Made by a program: the position numbers and the translations under genes
Part shown: positions 11,801 through 19,700 of the stretch, in pieces
Numbering within the stretch: the first letter of the stretch is position 1
How the letters are laid out: every line of letters starts with the position of its first letter
Source: Symbiodinium sp. CCMP2592
Taxonomy: Eukaryota > Sar > Dinophyceae > Suessiales > Symbiodiniaceae
Assembly (NCBI GenBank): GCA_905221615.1
Contig: CAJNDT010006148.1
Location: forward strand, 62,001-126,000
Length of the DNA: 64,000 bases
Direction of reading: 5' to 3'
The notes under the pieces: generated by a model
What the model saw: only the letters and a program-made list of their open reading frames with translations
Databases searched by the model: none
Told to the model about the DNA's origin: nothing

Positions 11801-12300
11801 CTTGGATTTAGATGGCCTTCTTGAGGTTCTCAAGGAACACCCATGTTGGACTTCGTAGAGCGAGCCGGTGTTTGGAAGGCAATCCGTACAAGTAGATCTA
11901 ATTCTAAGCACACCCGTAGATCTAATTCCAACACAATTTGTGGAAGCTTTAAATATCCGAACCTAAAGTTAGTGGGTCATAACCTCCTTTCTGAGAGGAG
12001 CACATGTGCCTGTTCCTAAACCCTTGAAGAACTATAAATGCACGAAGATCACTGACTGCAAAGGTCACAAAACGAAGGACCACGACGAAAGCAACAGCAA
12101 GCAAGCGCGAGAGGAGCGTCAAGGTAGTATTATTAGGGGGACCCCTTAAAGAGTACCCCTTCATTCTGAACCCTACTTCTGGCTCTCTTAAAAGGGGCCT
12201 GGTCTATATCCCCAAAACTAGGATCCGAAAGCCTGCGACCGCGGAGGAAGAGAGCAGTGCAGACGATCCGTGCATTGAGGAGGGCGCCTGGGATCTCGAA
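1904..12300 (+). CDS. Candidate multi-exon gene encoding a coiled-coil protein
   Basis: At least seven short plus-strand blocks encode Glu/Gln/Lys/Arg/Leu-rich, coiled-coil-like peptides. Most follow a CAG acceptor and several end at a GT donor. The best are 1904-1939 (AAKRQLQQRLLG), 3233-3265 (RRCEKLEARDQ), 4061-~4105 (RKVNRARAIAEDKLRD), 4277-~4330 (EMQPELQKAQQLHLLLQEA), 5700-5761 (EQQLRQNLEEDSPVASGR), 6696-6759 and 12222-12300. Weaker blocks lie near 1231 (HELRQRLSNAE), 6001-6103, 10160-10205 (GRLDQMEVEELASLGA), 10606-10655 and 12060-12122. Foldback elements, a kinase remnant and an integrase remnant sit between them. I do not recognise the family. Whether all blocks belong to one transcript is inference; two genes are possible. 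Confidence 0.35.
2250..2360. mobile_element. Foldback MITE, family G, with 8-bp duplication
   Basis: Terminal inverted repeats TTGGGTACTGCCC, with inner arms CAGTAACAGT. The 8 bases TGTAGATA flank the element exactly (2242-2249 and 2361-2368). An 8-bp duplication is typical of hAT-type transposases, but the assignment is inference. A second copy lies at 47441-47551. Confidence 0.7.
2815..2880. repeat. TA microsatellite
   Basis: Runs of TA with occasional CA and GT. The overlapping Tyr-Ile open frames are artefacts. Confidence 0.9.
3047..3148. mobile_element. Foldback MITE, family B copy 1
   Basis: Long near-perfect arms. The left arm begins ACCTAGAGTCTCCATTGTAG and the right arm is its reverse complement with one change. 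The core holds GGATCC and CCTATAAGGTA. Related half or full copies lie at 5108-5178, 15474-15579, 25877-25966 and 39969-40038. Confidence 0.7.
3233..3265 (+). CDS. Exon (coiled-coil peptide)
   Basis: A 33-base block encoding RRCEKLEARDQ in one open frame, between a CAG acceptor (caaacacttcag) and a GTCAGC donor. Confidence 0.38.
3878..3987. mobile_element. Foldback MITE, family C copy 1
   Basis: Arms CTT(A/G)(A/G)AGGATC-TGGGACT-AGTAA with a tandem TATAACC-rich core. The dinucleotide CA flanks both ends (3876-3877 and 3988-3989). The exon block at 4061 begins about 75 bases further on. Confidence 0.65.
4061..4105 (+). CDS. Probable exon (coiled-coil peptide)
   Basis: Follows the acceptor catcccgttccag and encodes RKVNRARAIAEDKLRD in an open frame. 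The donor is not clear, so the 3' end is approximate. Confidence 0.35.
4277..4330 (+). CDS. Probable exon (coiled-coil peptide)
   Basis: Follows the strong acceptor ctctctgcttacag and encodes EMQPELQKAQQLHLLLQEA in phase 0, with heptad-like Leu spacing. The 3' border is approximate. Confidence 0.4.
4384..4412. repeat. GT microsatellite
   Basis: About 14 GT units in an intron-like stretch. Confidence 0.9.
4638..4740. mobile_element. Foldback MITE, family D copy 1
   Basis: Arms around GTTGTCAAAAATAGGGTCCC and their reverse complement, with core GGCACCTAATCTTTAGGGTACC. The flanks AGAT and ATAT differ at one base, so the duplication is imperfect here. Confidence 0.65.
5340..5443. mobile_element. 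Foldback MITE, family O
   Basis: Perfect 17-base terminal arms CTACTTGGAGGTTCATG and their reverse complement, with a TATAA-rich core. The arms and core resemble family C, so this may be a diverged relative. Confidence 0.6.
5584..5670. repeat. Degenerate interstitial telomere-type repeats
   Basis: Repeated TTTAGGG and variants, with a mirrored CCCTAAA cluster at about 5940-5990. Confidence 0.7.
5700..5761 (+). CDS. Exon (coiled-coil peptide)
   Basis: Acceptor tgcttctcattctcag, then an open block encoding EQQLRQNLEEDSPVASGR, then a GTCAGG donor. Acidic and Gln/Leu-rich like its neighbours. Confidence 0.42.
6001..6103 (+). CDS. Possible exon (basic helical peptide)
   Basis: An open plus-strand frame encodes a Lys/Arg-rich stretch including TRNRKSRKKAATAVLEALKS. 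It ends where foldback family C begins (6107). Both splice borders are uncertain; one acceptor may be the AG at 6039-6040. Confidence 0.28.
6107..6226. mobile_element. Foldback MITE, family C copy 2
   Basis: Long arms CTTAGAGGATCATGGGACTT and complement, with core TATAAGTCCCCTAAGTGGGG. TA flanks both ends (6105-6106 and 6227-6228). It abuts the exon-like block on its left. Confidence 0.75.
6254..6334. mobile_element. Foldback element, family P
   Basis: Inverted arms GGGCTCCAGTTACCTAAATA and near-complement on the right, with an AT-rich centre. Only one copy seen. Confidence 0.5.
6367..6463. mobile_element. Foldback MITE, family Q, with 4-bp duplication
   Basis: Termini CTAGGCAGGGCTTT and AAAAGCCCCACCTAG. 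TCAT flanks both ends (6363-6366 and 6464-6467). The CTAGG termini resemble family F. Confidence 0.65.
6696..6759 (+). CDS. Exon (Ala/Glu-rich peptide)
   Basis: A 64-base open block after the acceptor cccaaagcacag, encoding ELMALRAARGGELPEAAAAP, ending at a GTTTAG donor. High third-position GC. Confidence 0.38.
7014..7060. mobile_element. Truncated family A foldback (left half)
   Basis: Carries only the left arm GGGAGTTTGC-AAAACAGGGGACCC and part of the core. The right arm is absent. Confidence 0.5.
7504..8380 (+). pseudogene. Protein kinase, intronless and frame-broken
   Basis: The first frame (7504-~7980) has a glycine-rich loop (LGHGGFAKVFYG), the VAIK-type lysine (AAAMKV, residue 85) and an alpha-C glutamate (HKEAS, 101). 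The frame then shifts. In the new frame HRDVAPGN lies at 7995-8018, DFE (normally DFG) at 8052-8060, an APE-like segment GTPAYWSAE at 8109-8135, and SDVYALG further on. The HRDVA loop is closer to tyrosine/TKL-type kinases than to HRDxK Ser/Thr kinases. The shift fits a 1-base deletion. A further break is likely near 8355, where RPTVEVT-like coding is out of frame. The lack of introns among micro-exon neighbours suggests a retrocopy (inference). It is probably non-functional, unless the shift is a sequencing error. Confidence 0.7.
8690..9025. other. AT-rich island, no gene
   Basis: Base composition drops sharply in GC compared with both sides. Two imperfect copies of an AATCAAGTTT...GGGG...ATTT segment occur at about 8777 and 8916. 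It lies directly downstream of the integrase remnant on its strand, so it may be the tail or terminal repeat of that element. Confidence 0.4.
9026..9471 (-). pseudogene. Retroviral-type integrase, C-terminal fragment
   Basis: Two minus-strand frames (9588-9337 and 9343-9026) join across a 1-base frame change near 9345. The first ends with the last part of an rve core (ERAIKVFKDMLYNRVEAD). The second continues LLTYNSQMKHPATKFAPKEA, then a C-terminal domain (YPELDHGDEVKMF, NWSENVYTVERA, RPYLRRKMLKV) and a stop. This layout is typical of LTR-retrotransposon or Maverick/Polinton integrases; I cannot separate them. The catalytic DDE core is missing. The island is AT-rich, unlike the host exons, which suggests acquired DNA. 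Confidence 0.65.
9559..9625 (+). CDS. Exon, function unknown
   Basis: Very good acceptor (gagtttttaccttcag), a 67-base open block encoding VLSAADLAHHMKQRPEGAAA, then a GTATTA donor. High third-position GC. Family not recognised. Confidence 0.42.
9713..9826. mobile_element. Foldback element, family N
   Basis: Arms TGTAGGAACCTGATT and complement around an AT-rich centre. Only one copy noticed. Confidence 0.5.
10195..10280. repeat. Degenerate interstitial telomere-type repeats
   Basis: Several TTTAGGG and TTCAGGG units on the plus strand. Confidence 0.65.
12222..12300 (+). CDS. Exon with consensus GTAAGT donor
   Basis: Encodes an acidic peptide (PATAEEESSADDPCIEEGAW) that runs directly into the donor GTAAGT at 12301. 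The acceptor is probably the AG at 12220-12221. A family C-derived tandem repeat begins only eight bases inside the intron. Confidence 0.45.
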
Positions 12301-12308
12301 GTAAGTAT

Positions 12309-12614
12309 ACTTAGAGGATCATGGGACTTAGGGTTCCTTAAAGGGCTACTTAAAGGGTTTAGGGTTTAGGGATCTATAATATAAGGGTTCCATAAGGGGT
12401 AGTTTAGGTTACTTAGAGGATCATGGGACTTAGGGTTCCTTAAACGGCTCCTTGGAGGGTTTAGGGTTTAAGGATCTCTAATATAAGGGTTCTATAAGGG
12501 GTAGTTTAGGTTACTTAGAGGATCATGGGACTTAGGGTTCCTTAAACGGCTCCTTGGAGGGTTTAGGGTTTAAGGATCTATAATATAAGGGTTCTATAAG
12601 GGGTAGTTTAGGTT
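12309..12614. repeat. Tandem repeat, three 102-bp units derived from a family C left arm
   Basis: The string ACTTAGAGGATCATGGGACT recurs at 12309, 12411 and 12513 (period 102), and again at 12615 as the left end of a complete family C element. Each unit joins the arm to telomere-like TTTAGGG and ATAAGGGTT filler. Units two and three are almost identical. Confidence 0.85.
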
Positions 12615-12615
12615 A

Positions 12616-12735
12616 CTTAGAGGATCATGGGACTTAGTAAGTAGGTTATAATTGGGGTTATAAGTCCCCCAAGTGGGGTTATCCTGATTATATCCTACTT
12701 ATAACCTTACTTACTAAGTCCCATGAGCCTTCAAG
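12616..12735. mobile_element. Foldback MITE, family C copy 3
   Basis: Complete element with both arms, flanked by TA (12614-12615 and 12736-12737). It is the distal end of the 102-bp tandem array. Confidence 0.75.
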
Positions 12736-13338
12736 TAAGGTTTACGGTGAGTTGATCAACTCTACGACTTCCCGCTTCGAACAGAGGGTGTAAGTCCGAG
12801 CATCTTGAGCCGCCCTGCAATAGGTTCATATCGCAGCAATGATATCATCAGTATCTTGTTACCGTTAACATTATGAACTCTTCATTCACACATCCTTTCG
12901 AGTTTGGAACTGACACGCAATGCAGCTGATGCGGTTGTTTTCTGAGGCTTAAGGGGTGCCCCGAAGCACGCAGCACAGGGTCTGAATACTAAGACAATGG
13001 TTTTCATGATGGTTCTCCCTGATTGTGTTCCGAAACACTTTTATAGGCACAGTATGAAGTCCACAAAGTCCTAGTCTACTTGGTTAGGCCTCTTGTGACC
13101 GCACGATAAAGTTTTAGAAAGAGTGTCCTTGCAGTGTCCTTAACGTTGCTGGCAGAGAAGGTGTTATGTTGGCTTGTTTGTGGGCTCAATGGCTCAGGGC
13201 TTGAGGAAACCATACATAAACTCTGAACGCCCAACACTACGCCCCTCTTATTCGAGAAGCCTTAGAGTATCCCTATAGTTACAGTGGAAATTAAGGTCTC
13301 AAGGTTTCAGGCTCCAGTTCTTCAGTCCGGTTTCACAG

Positions 13339-13391
13339 GGCCAAGACAGTTCAAGGCAGCGATGGCACCGGAGCCCATGAATGGCCCGCTG
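13339..13391 (+). CDS. Exon, function unknown
   Basis: A 53-base block after the acceptor tccggtttcacag, encoding PRQFKAAMAPEPMNGPL, ending at a GTGAGG donor. Confidence 0.4.
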
Positions 13392-13424
13392 GTGAGGCGA
13401 GCGCCTCAGAGTACCTTAATCTAT

Positions 13425-13580
13425 CCATCCATGCATCCATCCATCCATCCATCCATCCATGCGTGCATGCATGCATATTGTATACATACAGGCATGCAAA
13501 TGCACATGCATGATCAGATTGTACATATGGGTACATGGACCTAAATTGAGATGGATACTGATACACCTGCAGATACACAG

Positions 13581-13611
<31 letters not shown>

Positions 13612-13760
13612 CAAACTCACAGTCCACGTACATATACACAGACCCACCCGTACACAGACACATGCGCATTCACTTGCATTCCCATGAGCATGCACATGCA
13701 TATGCAAGTGTACACTTGCATGCAAAAGCATGTGCGTGTATATATATATATATATATACA
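13425..13760. repeat. Microsatellite cluster (ATCC, AC, TA)
   Basis: ATCC units at about 13425-13470, AC units at 13578-13612 and TA units at 13736-13758. The long His/Thr and Cys/Val frames here are low-complexity artefacts. Confidence 0.9.
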
Positions 13761-13843
13761 CATACCTACAGGCCTGCATACATACATACACCTACGTACC
13801 TTCACTCTTACAAGGGTGCAGGATTTTGGGACGGGCTCCTCAG

Positions 13844-13889
13844 CCAAGGCACTGGCCCTAGCGCTGGGCTGTCCCGACATCGGATGCAG
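13844..13889 (+). CDS. Exon with possible GC donor
   Basis: Acceptor gacgggctcctcag, an open block encoding AKALALALGCPDIGC, then GCAGGG, which could be a GC donor as used in dinoflagellates. Confidence 0.3.
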
Positions 13890-14332
13890 GCAGGGTTCAG
13901 GGATGAGGGCTTGGGGGCTTTTTCTTTAGGCTTGAGAAGCCTGAGGGTTTGGGCTGGGGAGCCACCACGGACTGTGCTACAACAGGTACAGAAGCTTGTT
14001 CATTGTTAGACTTTCTTGCTGAAAGCACTTATAAAGATTGAAGCGCCTAGTATCAATCGGAAGGCTTTTCAAGGGACTTTATGTGATCCTTCGGCATTTG
14101 AGGAGCTTTATGGGCTGTCTTCAGGGCTCTATACTACTTTAACCTGGGCTTCATTTTCGGCTCTACAGGGCTCTATAATATTAGATGGGTTTCATGAGAA
14201 GGAGAGGTTTGCAAGTTATTCGCCTTGCAGGGCGTTAGAAGGGCTTTGTGTAAATTTGGAGCCACAGCCCAGAGCCTTTGACTGGCTTTGGCCATAGCCA
14301 CGGCGGCTGGACGGGAAGGGGCCAGTACCGAA

Positions 14333-14392
14333 ACCCTAAACCCTAAACCCTAAACCCTGAACCCTAAACCCTAAACCCTAAACCTTCCTTTC
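14333..14392. repeat. Interstitial telomere array (CCCTAAA)
   Basis: About eight CCCTAAA units with one TGA variant: one of the cleanest arrays in the window, well away from either end. Confidence 0.9.
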
Positions 14393-14418
14393 AGGCACCA
14401 TGAGTGCCGGATCGTGCT

Positions 14419-14632
14419 CTGTACGCAGTGGCTCCGCCGAACATCCTGCAGCAGGCTAGACTGGGCTTCACAGTGCGGAGGGCCTTGTATGGTATGAAAG
14501 AGAGCCCAGCCGATCACTCTCGGCCCAGTTCTGCAAAGAGAAGCTCATGGAGGTGAACCACGAGGAAGCTACGTTGATGGAGGTGTTAACCTCTTGATCG
14601 GCATTCCGGTGGCCTATGTTGATGACTTGGTT
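14419..14632 (+). pseudogene. Copia-type reverse transcriptase fragment
   Basis: The first frame reads VAPPNILQQ, then VRRALYGMKESPA, which matches the Ty1/copia core around ALYGLxxSP. After a frame change, VAYVDDLV (14609-14632) matches the catalytic YVDD box. Only about 70 residues remain, with a frameshift and no integrase, RNase H or LTR nearby. A dead remnant. Confidence 0.6.
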
Positions 14633-15069
14633 TAGGGGCCGTTGTAAAACCTCAGTGGCGTTTTATCAGGGATAGTATGTGGTTTTGTGAGGGCTTCCCA
14701 GTGTTCTCATAACAAAGAAGGGACCCTGAAACGCAGGAAACCGAATCCCTCCCCACCTCCAAACTTGAAAGCACCGGAAACAGCAGCAATACCACCGGCA
14801 ATGTCCTTCAACCTTGCAGGGCTTCTCATGATGAGTTCGTCGAAGCTCCATCAAGATAGCCGTTAACGAGACGTGAAGAATGTTCCGTAAATTACGTAGT
14901 TCAGGCAGGCTGCACCAAGACGGTTCATACATGCTTCTATGTACAACAACCTTCAGTATTTTAGATCCATACGTACGGTGTTGGTTTCTGATTCATTTCA
15001 TGTACAGATGGGTATATCCAAAACTAGTAGTTGCATACACACATACCTATGTACGTACATACATACACA

Positions 15070-15075
15070 AGGCAG

Positions 15076-15108
<33 letters not shown>
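15070..15108. repeat. GA microsatellite
   Basis: About 18 GA units. The Arg-Glu frames across it are artefacts. Confidence 0.9.
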
Positions 15109-15111
<3 letters not shown>

Positions 15112-15402
15112 AACATGAAGAGAGAGAACGAGGGCCAGTCATTCCTTTGTTCATGGGTATTGGGCTCTCTCGGCGATATACGGATAGATAGAGACGTTCC
15201 CTATCAGCCTATCCCCCAAACCGTCAACTTCGAAGAGTCATGCATTGTCCTTAACTTACGGATTTGGGGTTCTCTTTCTGGGGTTCACCATAGGTCGTTG
15301 GAGTTCAGTATGTCGGATTTAGGAGTTTTTGGGCCTTAGGGTCTGCCGTTCTCCGAGCATTTGGGGCTCTCTGTGAGGATCCAATCCCGATCTGTTCTCG
15401 AG

Positions 15403-15474
15403 CTGGGCGCCGGGAACGCCAGCGCCTTGGGCGAGTCGCGGAGCTTCTGAAGGATGAGGCTTGGAGGTTCATAG
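15403..15474 (+). CDS. Exon ending inside a duplicated 20-mer
   Basis: The open block encodes RRERQRLGRVAELLKDEAWR, a basic coiled-coil-like peptide, followed by a GTAGTA donor at 15475. Its last 20 bases (15454-15473) recur exactly at 15580-15599, on the far side of a foldback element. Confidence 0.4.
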
Positions 15475-15579
15475 GTAGTAACTAAGGGGCTCCAAAATCA
15501 GTTCCTTTTTGGGATTACCTTATAGGATCCTATATGCGAACCCCCAAAAGGAACTACTTTGGGGCCTTTGGGTAGACTT
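15474..15579. mobile_element. Foldback element, family B copy 3, between 20-bp direct repeats
   Basis: Arms GTTCCTTTTTGGG and AAAAGGAACTACTTTGGGGCC around GGATCC. It is bounded by an exact 20-base direct repeat (ATGAGGCTTGGAGGTTCATA at 15454-15473 and 15580-15599). That is much longer than the 4-bp duplications of other families, so a local duplication is also possible. Confidence 0.65.
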
Positions 15580-15599
15580 ATGAGGCTTGGAGGTTCATA

Positions 15600-15700
15600 C
15601 TGCTGATGGACAAAATCCTGCATGACCCTAAGGACTCTAGACTATAGGAACTATGGTATATTCCTTGTAATGGGTAATGCAGGATTTTGTCCATCAACAG
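15600..15700. mobile_element. Foldback MITE, family H copy 1
   Basis: Arms CTG(C/T)TGATGGACAAAATCCT and complement, flanked by TA (15598-15599 and 15701-15702). It directly follows the second 20-mer. A second copy lies at 51729-51826. Confidence 0.65.
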
Positions 15701-16459
15701 TAGGTACTTAGAGTTGGGGCTAGCAGTCCCACCATACGAGTGTTTGAGAGATGGCTATCCTACTGCGGGCAGTTGTCGGATCTTGAGAGTTTCCAGTCAG
15801 GATGTTGCGGATGGTTCATGAAGTGAGGCTTTGGTATGGGGTTTAGGGGTACGAAATTTTCGGACTTTGAAGGTGGCCTTCGGTGGGTCTGCGTTGAAGA
15901 TTTCTGTGGTGGCCCCATAAGCGCCCAAAAGAGCAAAAGAACCATATACGCCCGAAGCATCCTCAAGCCCTCAGCTCTAAGCGGCTGCTTCAAAACTGGA
16001 TTTAGCAATCCCGAGGAAAAATAGACAGGCTTGACCCCCCCACCCTCCCCCGCCACACGACAGATTCTGGTCGAATTGTTCAGGCTTCCCTGTTAGACCC
16101 AGGGCCCGGAGCCCCTGTCCCCCTTGCAATTGGAAAACCGATTTCGGGCTGATCAGTGCTTTAGAGCTTTAGGCATTAGGTTTTCATGTGGGCTTGTCAG
16201 AGAGCATTAGAGTTGAACTTATTCGAGGTACAGGTGTTTCAAGCATTTCAGTGCTTAGGGTCACGGTTGCGTTGTGAGGGTCTGGAGTTCTGGGTTTAGG
16301 CAGGGTTTTGGGAGTACTATGGGTCTCTAGACTTGCGGTTCAAAAGTTGTAGGGTTCCCAGCGCCTGTTAGCCAAGTGTCACCTGTTAAGTTAAGCCGTC
16401 GTTTCAATTGTTTCAATAAGCCCTGTGCAGTTCAAGGAAAATGTACATATATCATATAT

Positions 16460-16503
16460 TATATAAACACACATATATATATATATATAGACATACAAAC
16501 ATA

Positions 16504-16563
<60 letters not shown>

Positions 16564-16606
16564 GCAGATTAAACATGTGTATATATATATATATATATAT
16601 ACAGAC
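16460..16606. repeat. TA microsatellite
   Basis: Long alternating TA tract with a few CA steps. Tyr-Ile frames on both strands are artefacts. Confidence 0.92.
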
Positions 16607-16756
16607 ATCATGAGTTCATACATGTATGCACACACCTGCGTACAGTCGTACATACGCATAGACGCCAAAACAGCATCAACAAGTATAAGTGTTTCTTTAG
16701 ATCACAAGTATAAGTGTTTCTTTAGATCACGAATGAGACACAGCCAGAGAGCTCAG

Positions 16757-19700
16757 GCGCGGGTGGGCCACGCGGCGAAAGAAGCGGGCGCCTCGCACGT
16801 GACGCTGACGGACGGGCTCGGCGATCTTTGGTTTCCCCTGAGGTTCCTCACGAGCGTACTACTATACGAGTGACTACAAAGGCTTAGGGCATGAATTTGC
16901 TTGAATCAACTCAACTGAGTGTTGTAGAGCTTAGGACATAGGGCTTTTGGGTTTGGAGGGTTTAGGGTTTAAGGCGTTTGGGTTTGGGAATTATCATCTG
17001 AGTTCCCGGTCTACGCTTAGTGCTTTGCAGCAGGTTTTCGCCTAAGGCACTTGTGTCAGAGTGTGGGGCTTGGAAAGGGTTCTCGTCTTTGCGCATGCCT
17101 TGTACACAGAGTCTTGCGATAGAGGTTATACCATTCCGTTTTTCCCGGAACCGCGTCTGCGCAGTATGATTTTAGGACGCGCCTGCAAACAATTGCAAAG
17201 CCTTATGCCGAGCCCTGAGAAGTCTGCTGCCCGCAGGACCGTGGTGCTGTGGTGTCGCAGCTCAGACGTGAGGTGGCTGATGACAGGCCAGGAGACCCTA
17301 ACCCCAACACCGCCCTTGAAGCCCCCTTACTATGCTGTGTTTCGGTTTAGGGTTTAGGGTTTAGGGTTTAGGGTTTAGGGTTTAGGGGTTTCAATGGTAG
17401 GGGGCTGCGATTAATTAAGGGGTTCTATTATCTCGAATCCCCAAGCTCCCGAAGACGGCGTGGCCCCCGTCACTCGTCAGTCAAATGGTATACAGCCAAA
17501 CCCTTGAACTTTATGGCAAACCCTATGCCCTACACACTTTCACCTCAAACCCTGAACCCGACATCCCGAACCCAAACCCTCAGCCGTAAACCCTAGCGTT
17601 TTGTCCCGACAGCCCCAAACCCCAAGCTTTTGAAGACTCCAAAAGCCGGGGCTTTGCAGGGTCTTATATTGCAGCGTACGATTATGATTCGTGAATGATC
17701 GTTCTGCGTAACTATATGTACGACGATATGCCGTTCCAGCCATTCAGGCTCCTATTTTCATATAGAACACCAAGGTAGACTTGATTGACGGTATCTTCTC
17801 TCGTAGTATTTTTTGGCCTTTAACTAGTTAACACCTAATTTTCCAAGTTTCCCATATCTGGGTTGTCCGTTGGATCTTTTTTAATTTCCCATACTATTTT
17901 GTAGAGAACCAGGACAGTAAATAATGTTCAAAGGGGCTTAAAGGACAACCCAGACTCTGAAGATTTTGAAGCCGTCGTTCGAACAGCCTGAACTCTGAAA
18001 GCCAAGGCAGGAAGTTGTGACCATAGGGTTCAGGGTTTAGGGTTCAGGGTCATAGAAACCCCTATCCTCTTCCCTCGTAGTTCTGGCCTGAGTCTTGTAC
18101 GACTGTGAACAAGTGCCGGCATGATGACCGACCCTGTATATTCTGCGACTAGAGACTCCAAAGCCCACTTTCGGTTCCGCAGTCGTACCCTTTGGCCCTT
18201 TTCACGCGGGTTCCATTTTTAAAGCCAATTGTAGGAAGAAGGGTACCAATATTATCAAGGGGCTAGTGGTGAGCCTGGCACCGAAAGGTCCATGACTGTG
18301 GAAGAGCTCACTTGGGGTGCAGAGCTCGGCGGCACGTGGCTCGGCCAGGCTGCGTTTATTGAATTCCAGCTGTCTCGAAACCACTCGCGCGTTCTAGGTT
18401 TTTGCTGCTATGTTTATTCGTGTTTCTTTAGTGTGCCTAGGTTCTAGGGTCGTGCTGGTAGTTGAGCCTTTAGGGTTGTACGCTGTCTTCGTGTGTTTTT
18501 AAGATCTGCATGCACAGCTGGAGAGACTGGGTAAGTGGGGCACGGAGCCTTAACCCGGCCTCTGCAAAACGAGGTATGACGTGATTCTCGCCCCTGGTAT
18601 GCAGATTGATCAGGATTTGAGAGGCTTGGGGTTACAGTATAGAGCCCGGCAGTGGATTTTGCAGTTGCTAGTTTCGCGGCCTGAAAGCGCTTATCCCCCC
18701 AATGCTCTAAACCTAACCGTAAACCCTGGTAAGGCCCTTTGACTCTCAACAATGGTTCCTGGCGTTCTCACGTTCGGTGCCTCCGGCAGCACCATTAGCC
18801 TTCAGTCAACGGTATGGGAAAATACAGCAACGTCCTTCCCAGCGGGTTCAAGAATACTGCCACTGGAATTATAAATATATACATCGTAGAGGGGATGGGC
18901 TTGGGCTGCATACTTCCATATCATATCGGAGTCTGGATTAATACTTCGTAGTACAAGTCATGAAGCTTCCCAAATGGAATTCAAGTATAATGGGCACCAA
19001 ACTAGTTCTAGATTGTGAAGGTCCCCATGCTCCCATATTTCAGTGTACCATTATTTCCTGAGTTCAGCATCTTTAGGTAACGGCTGAAAGAGTCTGGATT
19101 GTGGAGGCAATCCGGTAACCTAGGCCCCCTGACGAATAACCTATCCCCTGATCAGGATTTCGACATGAATGTTATGACAGTCTCCTTAGGATTTGTTGTG
19201 TGTGATTTTTGTTCATATTATACTTATAAAGCCCAAGAGACTATTCTGTTTAGTTTTTGTTTTGGTTCTGAAAGGGCGATATAGGTTACGGCTCCTGAAA
19301 TAAAGTGGACGTGCAAACCAAGAGCTGATGACCTGGTAGCGGTCTCGCGTGTCTCGCGATGTTGGGGTTTAATGTGCTCGGGTTTTGGATTTAGGGATCA
19401 GTGGACTTGGCTTCTACGGTTAGAAGTACACTATGTGGCTATATAGTTGTATATAAATAATATATATATATATATATTATCAAAACAGGATCTCTAGAAT
19501 TTATCCCCGTGCAGGTATCGCAACGTTATAGCTACCAAGGAACATTGAAAGACTGCCGAAGTCCTGCGGTAACATCGGAGAAGCTTGAACCGCTGCTGCT
19601 TCAGAAGAAGACGAAGAACAGGGTTTAGAATTTAGAATTTATAGGGTTTAGGGTTTATAGGGTTTAGGGTAGAACAGCTCGCCTTACAACCGCCCATAGG

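Noticed and set aside
13425..13620. Direct repeats examined as a CRISPR array
   Set aside because: They are simple tandem ATCC and AC units without spacers, and the genome is eukaryotic.
16391..16668. Tyr-Ile repeat frames (also at 1061-1243, 2638-3041 and 13351-13791)
   Set aside because: Low-complexity reading of TA, CA and GT tracts.
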